Positions 37,803-46,663 of a stretch of DNA of 64,000 nucleotides are shown here, one piece after another. Within the stretch, counting starts at the first letter, position 1. The number at the start of each line of letters is the position of its first letter. Under the pieces are notes generated by a model. The model was not told the origin of the DNA and made no database searches. It was given only the letters and a program-made list of their open reading frames with translations. Position numbers and translations under genes: made by a program. Origin of the DNA: Aliidiomarina sanyensis (GTDB lineage: Bacteria; Pseudomonadota; Gammaproteobacteria; Enterobacterales; Alteromonadaceae); the NCBI RefSeq assembly GCF_003987175.1, contig NZ_PIPM01000007.1, forward strand, positions 1-64,000. Reading direction: 5' to 3'.

Positions 37803-38455
37803 CGTGGTTTTTGAAACACCACGACATCGCGGCCCCGATGGACAATTGGGGCCGCAAAGTACTGACTTATCCAATCGAACGTCGTATCGCGATAAAACAC
37901 CACATGGGTTGGATCCAGAATGTATTGCCAACGCGCGAATGCATCTCGAGTCGTGGGCTTTTGGGTCATGATGGCGAGTACACCACCGGGATTCAGGCAG
38001 GCAAACAAAGTCGCTAATATCTCACGCGGCGCGCGGAGATGCTCGAAGACTTCTGTTGCTGTAATGAAATCATAAGATGACGCGAGTTTGGCGGGATCAT
38101 GCGCAAAGTACAAATCATAGTTTTCACACGAATAGCCATGCTCGGCAAACATCAGATAGAGGGTGGGGCCTGGGCCGGAACCAAAATCGAGCCCCCGCGC
38201 ATTGGGCTGAAGGAACGGAAGAACGGCCTCGAGGGTACGGCTTAAAAACCGTCGGTAACCTGCATCGGTTGGCGAGTTTTCGTGAGTTTGATAAAACGCC
38301 CGCTCTTCAGCAGCATCAGGATGAAATAATGCAGGAACAAAGACTGCATGGCATTGGGGGCAGCACCAAAACTCCCGTCCAGCGAGGGGATTGCGAGTCT
38401 CCGTATGCCAGAGGGAGGCAGCTTCTGTTGCACAGATAGGGCACGCATCGGGCAT
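37799..38455 (-). CDS. Class I SAM methyltransferase with N-terminal zinc ribbon
   Basis: A 218-aa protein. The first 36 residues hold a zinc ribbon of two Cys pairs (CPIC and CPQC), followed by a Rossmann SAM-binding domain with LDFGSGPGPT, the acidic end of strand 2 (ENYDLYF) and TATEVFEHL. This is the Methyltransf_23 type; the target is unknown. The ATG giving MPDACPIC is used, since longer forms add a non-family extension. It is divergent from the crbS-like gene. Confidence 0.8.
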   Translation of the reverse strand: MPDACPICATEAASLWHTETRNPLAGREFWCCPQCHAVFVPALFHPDAAEERAFYQTHENSPTDAGYRRFLSRTLEAVLPFLQPNARGLDFGSGPGPTLYLMFAEHGYSCENYDLYFAHDPAKLASSYDFITATEVFEHLRAPREILATLFACLNPGGVLAIMTQKPTTRDAFARWQYILDPTHVVFYRDTTFDWISQYFAAPIVHRGRDVVVFQKPR

Positions 38456-38600
38456 GATCGCAGAGCACTCCATTTCGATGAAAATTTGCACGACCCACAA
38501 AAGGTGTTGTGCTACTGTAAATGGGATCGTACCCGAAAGAAACGATGCTGTATAACGACGACCGCGGGTCACAACAATAATAATTCACAAGGCGTTTGGC

Positions 38601-41600
38601 ATGCTCCCCGTTAGTCTTGTTCTGTTTACTGCGTTTGCGTATCTCGCACTGCTTTTTACGATTGCCTCGCGTGGCGAGCGCTCGAAAGTTTCTGGTCCTC
38701 GCCCGTGGCGTTACTCTTTGGCGCTCGGCGTACATTGTACAACCTGGGCGTTTTACGGGACGGTTACCCAAGCCGCTCATTATGGTTGGTGGTTTGCGCC
38801 AACCTACGTAGGTGGCATTCTCGTGTTCTTGTTTGCCCATCAGGTCATGATGAAGCTCTTGATGGTGGTCAAGCAGCAAAATCTCACGTCGATTGCCGAT
38901 CTGATAGGTTCTCGTTACGGTAAATCACATCTACTTGCTGGTGGTGTCGCACTGATTTCACTGGTCGCCCTCGTGCCGTATATCTCTCTGCAATTGCGTG
39001 CGGTAACGGCAAGTTTCTCAGCGATCACGGGCATCGACAGTACACGGATCCCTTGGTTTACTGATGTAGCGGCTGGTGTGGCCGTCGCTATGATTGGCTT
39101 TTCCATTCTTTTTGGCGCGCGGCGATTGAGCCTCTCCGAAAAGCATCCGGGCTTAATGGATGCCGTTGCCTTTGAGTCTGTAGTAAAGCTTCTCGCATTT
39201 ATGTGTGTGGGATGGTTCTGCGTTTATCAATTGTTCGACGGGTTTAATGACCTCGTCATGCAAGCGGCAGTAAACCCAGTGACTCAAGATATGTTACAAG
39301 CCCCACCCGGGGGGTTATATATCTATTTGACGCACATGGTATTGGGTGCGCTCGCGATGTTTCTCCTACCACGACAATTCCAAGTCAATTTCATCGAAAA
39401 TACGCACCCCGATGAACTGCGCACGGCTCGCTGGGCATTTCCACTTTATCTCTTTGCGATCAACCTGTTTATCTTACCCATTGCGTTGGCGGGGGGAATT
39501 TTGGTCCCCGAGTACGCCACCACGGATATGTTCTTGCTGGCGCTGCCGGTTTTTGCAGAGCGTCCAGACATCAGCTTGATTGCGTTTATTGGCGGACTAT
39601 CCGCCGCAACCAGCATGGTAATTGTCTCCACGCTTGCGCTCAGTATCATGATGTCGAACGACGTCCTTACCCCACTTTGGCTTCGGATTCGTCAATCGCA
39701 GAATAAGCTCGTAAAACTCACACCCAGCTTCGTATTGGCCATTCGTCGCGGTGTAATGGTGGTCATTATCTTGTTGGCCTACCTGTATCATGAGGCCACC
39801 CAAGCCGGTGTGACCTTGGTGAGCAATGGGTTAATTGCCATGGCGCTCCTCGCCCAGTTAGGCCCTGCTATGCTCGCGGGTTTGTTTTGGCAACGGGCAA
39901 GCCGTTTAGCCGCCTCGGTGAGCATTACCTGTGGCACGATTATCTGGGGTTATTTGCTGTTGCTGCCTTCCTTGAGTACCACCACCCAGTTGACGGATTT
40001 GTCGATTAGCCATGGGGTGGTGTGGAGCTTGGGTGTGAACCTCGCCCTATACGTCCTGATTTCGTTGGTGCGGCCAGCAAAAGGCGTCGACTATATGGAT
40101 GCCCAACGGTTTGTCTACCCAGAGCGGGAAATGGCGGAAGCAGAGGGCGCACAGCAAATTACCTGGGGCCGCTTACGCACACTATTGGCCCGCTTTATGG
40201 ATGACAAAGATACCCGGCAGCTCGATCAGCGTTTGGGGTTAACCCTTGCGGCGGCCCCGCGGGATGGATTGGTTCCTCCGCTCCTATTCCAGCGGATTGA
40301 GCGGGAACTGGCCGGGGCCATAGGCAGTGCGGCGAGTCGTTTGGTGCTGCGCGGACTTGCGGCTCATGAGAAAGTGACCGCAGCAACAATGGAAGATTGG
40401 GCAACCGAGGCATCTCGGCTCTATCGCTTCAATCGGGAGCTGCTGCAAGCCTCAGTTGAGAATATTCCACAGGGTATCAGCGTGATTGATAAAGAGCTTC
40501 GTCTGGTCGCGTGGAACTCACGCTATCTCGAGATTTTTGCGTACCCAGATGGGTTTATTCGCGCCGGTATGCAAGTTCAAGAAATTCTTCGTTACAACGC
40601 GGAACGCGGGCTTTTTGGTCAACCCGATGCAGATATTCAAGCGGAAATTACGAAGCGCCTGCATTACCTACAACAGGGCAGCAGCTATCGCTATCAACGC
40701 CGTCAGCCGAATGGACAGATCATTGAACTGCAAGGCAGCCCGATGCCTGAAGGTGGATTTGTCACAACCTACACGGACATTACGGAATTAGTGCGTGCTC
40801 AAGAAGAACTGCATTTGATTAACCAAGAGCTGGAGCAACGGGTACAAGAGCGGACCCACGCGCTGTCACAAGCCAATTCCCAGTTGGAACACGCAAAACA
40901 TGTGGCTGAGCAAGCGCATATCAGTAAATCGAAATTCTTTGCAGCGGCCGGCCATGATCTGATGCAACCGTTTAATGCCGCCTCGCTGTTTTGCGAAATG
41001 TTAGAGCAACGCTTGACTCGGATGGGGCAAGAGGACGATACCAAACTCGCGCGCCAAATTCAGCAATCGCTACAGAGCGCCGAAGAGCTGCTGACCATGC
41101 TATTGGAAATGACCAAACTTGAGTCGGGAAATCTAAAGCCCGAGCTCCGTCCCGTTTCCTTGCCCGAGGTCCTTCAGCCGCTCGCGGAGTCATTTCAGTA
41201 CCTTGCAGAGGATAAGCAGCTGACGCTCGCAGTCCGACTGCCCGCAGTCACGGTATACACGGATAAGCGCCTGTTAAGTCGGATTGTGCAGAACCTTCTC
41301 TCCAACGCGCTGCGTTACACGGATAAAGGAAAAATTCTTTGTGGTGTGCGCCGCCGTGGTCCCCATCATCTTGATTTACAAGTTTGGGATACTGGCCGTG
41401 GGATCCCAGAAGATCAACAAAGCGTCATTTTTGAAGAGTTTCACCAAGTCGAGCGGCACGCTGACAATCCTGGCCTTGGGCTTGGTTTGGCGATTGTCGA
41501 TCGGATGTGTCGCTTGCTCGATATTCCCATTCAAATTCATTCCAAAGTGGGGCATGGGACCTGCTTCTCAATCCGTCTTCCGGTGTACAGTTGGCAAGAC

Positions 41601-42011
41601 ACACGAATCAAACGAAGTCGGCCGCAGATGGAGCGGCAGGACACTTGGTTCACTGGCCAACGCATCCTGCTTCTTGATAACGACGAGCCGCTCCGTCAGG
41701 CGCTGGCATCGCTTTTCATGGAGTGGGGTGCGGAAGTGGACGCATGTCACACAATTGATGAAGCGTTGTTAGTCAGTGATCAACCGGACTTACTGGTTGT
41801 GGATTATCATTTAGACGATCATGCGGTTGGAACCGACGGTATTGTGCAAATTAGGGCTCACTGGGGGCACGCTATCCCTGCTTTGTTATCCACCGCAGAT
41901 CCTGATGAAAGTATTCGTGAGCAGGTTATCGAGTTGAGCGCTGCATTCCTTCCGAAACCATTGAAACAGGCAGCGCTTCGCAGAACACTGAAAAAATTAC
42001 TCGGAATGTAA
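38601..42011 (+). CDS. crbS: Hybrid sensor histidine kinase, CrbS/MxtR-like (SSS-PAS-HK-REC)
   Basis: An 1136-aa hybrid kinase. Residues 1 to about 490 form a sodium:solute-symporter-like bundle of about 13 helices. A STAC-type linker region follows, then a PAS domain (about 620-725), a coiled coil, a HisKA domain with the phospho-acceptor His in AAAGHDLMQPF (residue 785), an HATPase domain (NLLSNALRYTDKG; GTGLGLAI-type NPGLGLGLAIVDR) and a receiver domain (about 1022-1130; phospho-Asp in LLVVDYHL, Lys in LPKPLKQ). This is the architecture of CrbS (Vibrio) and MxtR (Pseudomonas), which control acetate/acetyl-CoA synthetase use with CrbR/ErdR. A CrbR-type regulator lies directly convergent (15-bp overlap). 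Orthology is inferred from architecture. Confidence 0.82.
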   Translation: MLPVSLVLFTAFAYLALLFTIASRGERSKVSGPRPWRYSLALGVHCTTWAFYGTVTQAAHYGWWFAPTYVGGILVFLFAHQVMMKLLMVVKQQNLTSIADLIGSRYGKSHLLAGGVALISLVALVPYISLQLRAVTASFSAITGIDSTRIPWFTDVAAGVAVAMIGFSILFGARRLSLSEKHPGLMDAVAFESVVKLLAFMCVGWFCVYQLFDGFNDLVMQAAVNPVTQDMLQAPPGGLYIYLTHMVLGALAMFLLPRQFQVNFIENTHPDELRTARWAFPLYLFAINLFILPIALAGGILVPEYATTDMFLLALPVFAERPDISLIAFIGGLSAATSMVIVSTLALSIMMSNDVLTPLWLRIRQSQNKLVKLTPSFVLAIRRGVMVVIILLAYLYHEATQAGVTLVSNGLIAMALLAQLGPAMLAGLFWQRASRLAASVSITCGTIIWGYLLLLPSLSTTTQLTDLSISHGVVWSLGVNLALYVLISLVRPAKGVDYMDAQRFVYPEREMAEAEGAQQITWGRLRTLLARFMDDKDTRQLDQRLGLTLAAAPRDGLVPPLLFQRIERELAGAIGSAASRLVLRGLAAHEKVTAATMEDWATEASRLYRFNRELLQASVENIPQGISVIDKELRLVAWNSRYLEIFAYPDGFIRAGMQVQEILRYNAERGLFGQPDADIQAEITKRLHYLQQGSSYRYQRRQPNGQIIELQGSPMPEGGFVTTYTDITELVRAQEELHLINQELEQRVQERTHALSQANSQLEHAKHVAEQAHISKSKFFAAAGHDLMQPFNAASLFCEMLEQRLTRMGQEDDTKLARQIQQSLQSAEELLTMLLEMTKLESGNLKPELRPVSLPEVLQPLAESFQYLAEDKQLTLAVRLPAVTVYTDKRLLSRIVQNLLSNALRYTDKGKILCGVRRRGPHHLDLQVWDTGRGIPEDQQSVIFEEFHQVERHADNPGLGLGLAIVDRMCRLLDIPIQIHSKVGHGTCFSIRLPVYSWQDTRIKRSRPQMERQDTWFTGQRILLLDNDEPLRQALASLFMEWGAEVDACHTIDEALLVSDQPDLLVVDYHLDDHAVGTDGIVQIRAHWGHAIPALLSTADPDESIREQVIELSAAFLPKPLKQAALRRTLKKLLGM

Positions 42012-42680
42012 GTCCGTCGATTCCTCGTCCACTTTTAACATATCGTGGAACATGACACCGGCTTGTGTCCGATTAATGACCCCAAGCTTTCGCAAAATGG
42101 CCGACACGTGCTGCTTGATGGTGGTTTCTTGGACATCGAGCTCGTAGGCAATTTGCTTATTCAACAGACCGTCCGCAATGCAGGCGAGTACCTTAAATTG
42201 CTGAGGAGTGAGTTGTTCGAGGCGTTGCGCAAAATCTTTGTATTTCGAGTCGGGTCGATCGGTAAGCCGGTCCAATAAGTGCTCAGGAAGCCAACTATCC
42301 CCATTGAGAACAGAGCTCACGGCTTGCATTAAGACCGGCAAAGGAGCGGATTTCGGGATATAGGCACTCGCACCATAATCCATCGCCCGTTGAATCACCT
42401 CAATATCTTCATTGGCCGATACGATGAGTACCAAAATATCCGGGAATTGGTTTCGGATGGTGGTGAGGCCTGTTAAGCCTTTATTCCCAGGCATATTTAA
42501 GTCAAGAAACAGCAGTTCGATTTGCCGTTCCTGCTGTAACAGCGTCACTAAATCCGGGAAGTTTTCTGCCTCCAGCACATCGCTCCCGAGGGTGTTTGCG
42601 AGAGCTTGTCGGAGCGCGCTCCGAAATAGCGGATGGTCATCAGCAATGATTGCACGAGCCATAGTATTGGTTTCTAACAT
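41997..42680 (-). CDS. crbR: LuxR/NarL-type response regulator, CrbR/ErdR-like
   Basis: A 227-aa regulator. The receiver domain opens RAIIADDHPLF, has the phospho-Asp in LLFLDLNMPG and Lys in YIPKSAPL. The C-terminal LuxR helix-turn-helix includes LTPQQFKVLACIADGLLNKQIAYELDVQETTIKQHV-type residues (positions about 150-200). The start is the ATG with AAGGA seven bases upstream (MLETN); an internal ATG six codons on (MARAII) lacks a ribosome site. It pairs with the convergent hybrid kinase and sits beside the transport and acyl-CoA ligase genes it may control (inference). Confidence 0.82.
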   Translation of the reverse strand: MLETNTMARAIIADDHPLFRSALRQALANTLGSDVLEAENFPDLVTLLQQERQIELLFLDLNMPGNKGLTGLTTIRNQFPDILVLIVSANEDIEVIQRAMDYGASAYIPKSAPLPVLMQAVSSVLNGDSWLPEHLLDRLTDRPDSKYKDFAQRLEQLTPQQFKVLACIADGLLNKQIAYELDVQETTIKQHVSAILRKLGVINRTQAGVMFHDMLKVDEESTDLHSE

Positions 42681-42800
42681 CTTGTGGTCCTTCATGTTTT
42701 ACCGGATGGAGGGTTCCGGTGCAACTGCCTCGCGCGGATAAAAAAGCCACCGACACAGGTGTGACGGTGGCAATCAGTGTCATCCAGGAACACAGATGTC

Positions 42801-45119
42801 TTAGAACCGATATCCTACCGTCAGCGATATGGTCCGTGGCGCGCCATAGTAACCAATCAGCGTCGTGTCTCCACCCAAGCCAGGCAAGAATTGCCCAGGG
42901 TTGTTTGGATCTGGGGCGACGAATGCATAGTTACCCACCAAATATTCTTCGCGCGTCAGGTTCTTACCATGCAAACCAACAGTCCATTTGCCGTTATCAC
43001 TGTACCAATTCACGCCAAGATTCAACATGCCGTAGCCTTCTTGTGTGAGCAGGTTATTCAGCTCAACGACATCATAACTGCTGCGGTAACTGTAGTTACC
43101 CACAAAGCGCAGTGAGCCGTTGTCCACATCGAAATCGTAGGTAAAGCCGATGTTCGCCGTGGTGCTCGGTGTGTTGGTAATTGAGTATTGATCCGTAATG
43201 TCGATTTGACCGACGTTCGGGTCAAAGCTGAAGACATTCTTAAAGCTCGCGTCAATCAATCCCAAGCTACCGTATACGTTGAGGTTATTCATGGGTAACC
43301 ATTGGAACTCAACTTCGAGGCCACGGGCGTCAGAGCGGCCAACGTTGCCTAACCGTTGGTTCAATGCCGTTGCATCATTCGGATCTGGGAAGACCGAGAT
43401 ATATTGACGGTTTTTGTGATCAAGATAGAACGCTGAGGCATTCACGCGGAGCGTGTCGCTGAGATCGCTCTTCACTCCAATCTCGTAGCTGTATACATCT
43501 TCTGGATCCGCCGCAGGCTCGGCCACTTCTGCCCGCGGGTTGAAGGTTCCTGACTTAAAGCCCTGACTGAAGCTCGCGTAGAACATGGTGTCGCGGCTAT
43601 GGCGATATTCAACCCCAAACTTTGGTGTGATTTTCGACCAGGTCTCTTTGTCACGGAGCACGATCGGTGTTCCCACGTCAGGGCCACGGACGTAGCCGGG
43701 AACCCAACCCGATTCTGGATAGACGATATCAAAAATCAGACCATTTCGGACCAAGGCATCTTTCTCATCGCGGGTGTAACGCAGCCCCGCAGTGACCGAC
43801 CACCGATCATCAATTTGGTAGGTCCCTTGAGAGTAAATTGCATGACTTCGGCTGTTCGAACACCCTGAAACTTCTCGCGTGAGGCCTGGTGCACCAAGTG
43901 ATTGCCCCAACACCCCGAGAATGGCGTCAAAAATTCCGCATGAATCTGCATCGTAGTAGTACAAGCCAGACACGAGGGTTAAGTTGTCTGTGCGATAGTT
44001 CATTTGCAGCTCTTGCGTGAACCACTCATCTTCATAAATCGCCGGAACATCAAATATTTGCAACGGTGTGTTGTCAAAATCGATATTGGTCGGCGAGTAG
44101 TTTTCCCGCTGCGATGTGATGGAGCGGAATGTGGTGGTATCACTATATTCCCACTCGCCAAGTAAGCTCCATCCCTTCGTTTCTACACGGTTCCAGGTTG
44201 GCAAGCTCGTATAGGAATCATAGATGCTGTTGGGCACCGGTGCGTTGGTCAGAATGCTCGGAACAAGGCGGAAACCACCTTTTGCGTTCGAGCGGTCATC
44301 GGTTTCGTCATAACTCAACCGGAAGAACACGTCATCGTTTGGACGCCATTCCATCGTGGCTCGGAAGGCTTCCACTTTCTTGTTGTAGTTTTGGGTATCT
44401 TGATTTGGCAAGGCACTGATCAAGAAATTACCGTAACCGTTGCGCTGTAAATTCGCGTAACCAAACCCAAAATATAAGTGGTCCTGCACCAGCGGAATCT
44501 GTCCGGTCGCTTTCAGGTCCATCTGGTTGTAGCTGCCGCGTGTCGCGCTCACTTCAAACTCGGAATCACCGGTCATACGGCGTGTGACATATTTGACTGC
44601 ACCCCCGATGGTGTTCTTACCGTACAGGGTTCCTTGCGGACCGCGAAGAATCTCCACGCGCTCTACATCGAGGATATCCAATACCGCACCTTGTGGGCGT
44701 GCAATATAAACATCATCGATATAAATCCCGACCCCTGGCTCATAGCCCCACAGCGGATCTTCTTGTCCCACGCCCCGAATGAATGCGGTGATGGTGGAGT
44801 TGGTGCCACGGCTCTGTTGCAGTGTCGTGTTTGGTGAGAACTGAGCAACTTCGATAATCGTATCGAGGCCACGTTCTAGGATTTCGGCTTCGCTAATCGA
44901 TGTAACGGCCACTGGAACGTCTTGTAAGTTTTCGACAGTTCGGCGAGCGGTAACGGTAATACGTTCAAGACGACGAACTTCTTCCGTCGCTTCGGTGGTG
45001 TCTGCTTCTTCTGCGTCTTGCGCCATCGCTGGCAACCCAAAACCCAGCAATGCAGTACTCACGGCAACCGCGCAAAGACTGCGCCGGAATTGCCAGGATT
45101 GTGATTGCGTTGTGTTCAT
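42801..45119 (-). CDS. TonB-dependent outer-membrane receptor
   Basis: A 772-aa TonB-dependent receptor of the FecA/FyuA-like 'iron complex' superfamily. Signal peptide about residues 1-33 (ends AMAQD). A short acidic stretch and a RLERITVTARR TonB-box-like segment come before the plug domain (VPVAVTSISEAEILERG, GPQGTLYGKNTIGGAVKYVT), then a 22-strand barrel ending in the aromatic Phe (LTVGYRF). Receptors of this subgroup in marine bacteria carry diverse substrates, not only iron. Its position, divergent from the GntP permease and acyl-CoA ligase, suggests an organic substrate (inference). GGGGGAAG precedes the ATG. Confidence 0.88.
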   Translation of the reverse strand: MNTTQSQSWQFRRSLCAVAVSTALLGFGLPAMAQDAEEADTTEATEEVRRLERITVTARRTVENLQDVPVAVTSISEAEILERGLDTIIEVAQFSPNTTLQQSRGTNSTITAFIRGVGQEDPLWGYEPGVGIYIDDVYIARPQGAVLDILDVERVEILRGPQGTLYGKNTIGGAVKYVTRRMTGDSEFEVSATRGSYNQMDLKATGQIPLVQDHLYFGFGYANLQRNGYGNFLISALPNQDTQNYNKKVEAFRATMEWRPNDDVFFRLSYDETDDRSNAKGGFRLVPSILTNAPVPNSIYDSYTSLPTWNRVETKGWSLLGEWEYSDTTTFRSITSQRENYSPTNIDFDNTPLQIFDVPAIYEDEWFTQELQMNYRTDNLTLVSGLYYYDADSCGIFDAILGVLGQSLGAPGLTREVSGCSNSRSHAIYSQGTYQIDDRWSVTAGLRYTRDEKDALVRNGLIFDIVYPESGWVPGYVRGPDVGTPIVLRDKETWSKITPKFGVEYRHSRDTMFYASFSQGFKSGTFNPRAEVAEPAADPEDVYSYEIGVKSDLSDTLRVNASAFYLDHKNRQYISVFPDPNDATALNQRLGNVGRSDARGLEVEFQWLPMNNLNVYGSLGLIDASFKNVFSFDPNVGQIDITDQYSITNTPSTTANIGFTYDFDVDNGSLRFVGNYSYRSSYDVVELNNLLTQEGYGMLNLGVNWYSDNGKWTVGLHGKNLTREEYLVGNYAFVAPDPNNPGQFLPGLGGDTTLIGYYGAPRTISLTVGYRF

Positions 45120-45234
45120 GATGCTTCCCCCAGGGGTGTTATTTATGTCATGCAAACGTTTCTGTAATCACGACTGCAAACGTTATTTTTTTGTATCCCG
45201 CAGCAACATTAGCGCAAGTTGTCCACTTTGTGAC

Positions 45235-45250
45235 CTGTACCATAGTACAG
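45235..45250. promoter_or_regulatory. Perfect palindrome CTGTAC-CATA-GTACAG in the TonB receptor/GntP intergenic region
   Basis: A 6-bp perfect inverted repeat with a 4-bp centre lies between the two divergent genes and could be an operator for either. It also satisfies CTG-N10-CAG, the core LexA rule, but only one flank matches and the neighbouring genes are not repair genes, so the regulator is open. Confidence 0.5.
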
Positions 45251-45343
45251 TATCGCAGTGCTTTATATTCTCAGGAAATCAGTGCAGATTAAAAAACACG
45301 CTGGCCGCGAGAGCGACCAAAATAATAAGAAATGAGGTGATAC

Positions 45344-46639
45344 ATGCTGAGCATGATCGGGTTAGTTGGGGGGTTAGCACTTCTTATTGTGCTGACGCTA
45401 CGCGGGTGGAATTTATTCATCAGCGCTCCCATTTGTGCGCTGATTGTCGGGTTAACCAGTGGTATTCCAGTCTTCCTTGGGGACATAAACTTTGTGGAAA
45501 ACTACATGAGTGGTTTTTCAGGTTTCGTGGCCGCCTGGTTCTTCATGTTCTTGCTCGGATCGATTTTTGGCAAGTTTATGGAAGATACAGGGGCTGCAGA
45601 CAGTGTGGCCGAATGGATTATTCATAAGCTAGGAAAAAGCAAAGCTGTACTCGCGGTCGTTCTGGCCTGCGCAATTTTGACCTACGGCGGGGTGAGCGTT
45701 TTTGTCGTCGCTTTCTCAGTTTACCCCATGGCTCTGAGTCTCTTTAAGGATGCGAACCTGCCTCGACGGTTTATCCCTGCTGCGCTCGCTTTTGGCTCAG
45801 TCACCTTTACGATGACATCGGCAGGTTCACCCGAAATTCAGAATTGGATTCCGATTGCCTACTTGGGTACTTCGCCCTATGCGGCTTGGGAAGTGAGTTT
45901 GGTCGTTGCGGTTTTCATGGCCATCTTTGGCTACTGGTGGTTAATGAAAATCATCAACAAGGCGGTTGCGCGCGGCGAGCACTTTGTAGAGCGCAAAGGC
46001 GACCCAGTGCTGTCTGATCGGCGGCGTCCTCATCCGATTACCGGTCTTTTGCCGCTTGTGGTGGTCTTAGCGCTTTCATTTATTTTCCACACGAAGTACG
46101 CACAAATGGCCTTGATCATCGCCCTGTTAGGGGGCGTACTCGCCATCATGATCATTAATTGGAAGTTCTTTCACGATATTCAAGGAGCCCTCAGTGCGGC
46201 CACAACGGGTGCATTGATCGCGATCGGGAATACGGCAGCGGTGGTCGGTTTTGGTTCGGTCGCGCGGGTGACACCCGCATTTGAAACGGCGGTATTGGCT
46301 ATGACGTCGATTCCAGGCAATGAACTCATTGGTGCAGCCATTGCAGTAAGCGTTATTGCAGGCTTAACGGGATCGGCGTCCGGCGGACAGGCTATCGCGC
46401 TTCCGGAAGTCGGCCCACATTACTTGGCACAAGGTGTGAGCCCTGAACAATTGCATCGGGTGGTTTCGATCTCGTCCGGGGCGCTCGATTCACTGCCGCA
46501 CAATGGGTATGTCGTCACCACCATCCGAGCTATCTGTAATGAGACGCACAAAGACGCCTATTGGGCAGTGGGAGCGGTGACGGTCGTGGTGCCGATGGTT
46601 GGACTCGCACTGGCCATCATGCTGTTCAATATGTTCTAA
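45344..46639 (+). CDS. GntP-family carboxylate permease
   Basis: Inner-membrane permease of the gluconate:H+ symporter (GntP) family, 431 aa with about twelve helices. Typical features are GSIFGKFMEDTGAADSVAEWII, FTMTSAGSPEIQNWIP and AGLTGSASGGQAIALPEVGPHY, the last being a family hallmark. Substrates in the family are gluconate, glycerate, hydroxybutyrate and other small (hydroxy)carboxylates; the one here is unknown. GAGG is upstream of the ATG. The acyl-CoA ligase gene follows within 24 bp, supporting an acid that is imported and then activated. Confidence 0.85.
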   Translation: MLSMIGLVGGLALLIVLTLRGWNLFISAPICALIVGLTSGIPVFLGDINFVENYMSGFSGFVAAWFFMFLLGSIFGKFMEDTGAADSVAEWIIHKLGKSKAVLAVVLACAILTYGGVSVFVVAFSVYPMALSLFKDANLPRRFIPAALAFGSVTFTMTSAGSPEIQNWIPIAYLGTSPYAAWEVSLVVAVFMAIFGYWWLMKIINKAVARGEHFVERKGDPVLSDRRRPHPITGLLPLVVVLALSFIFHTKYAQMALIIALLGGVLAIMIINWKFFHDIQGALSAATTGALIAIGNTAAVVGFGSVARVTPAFETAVLAMTSIPGNELIGAAIAVSVIAGLTGSASGGQAIALPEVGPHYLAQGVSPEQLHRVVSISSGALDSLPHNGYVVTTIRAICNETHKDAYWAVGAVTVVVPMVGLALAIMLFNMF

Positions 46640-46663
46640 CGGAAAATGGGAGCGAAGTACCAG

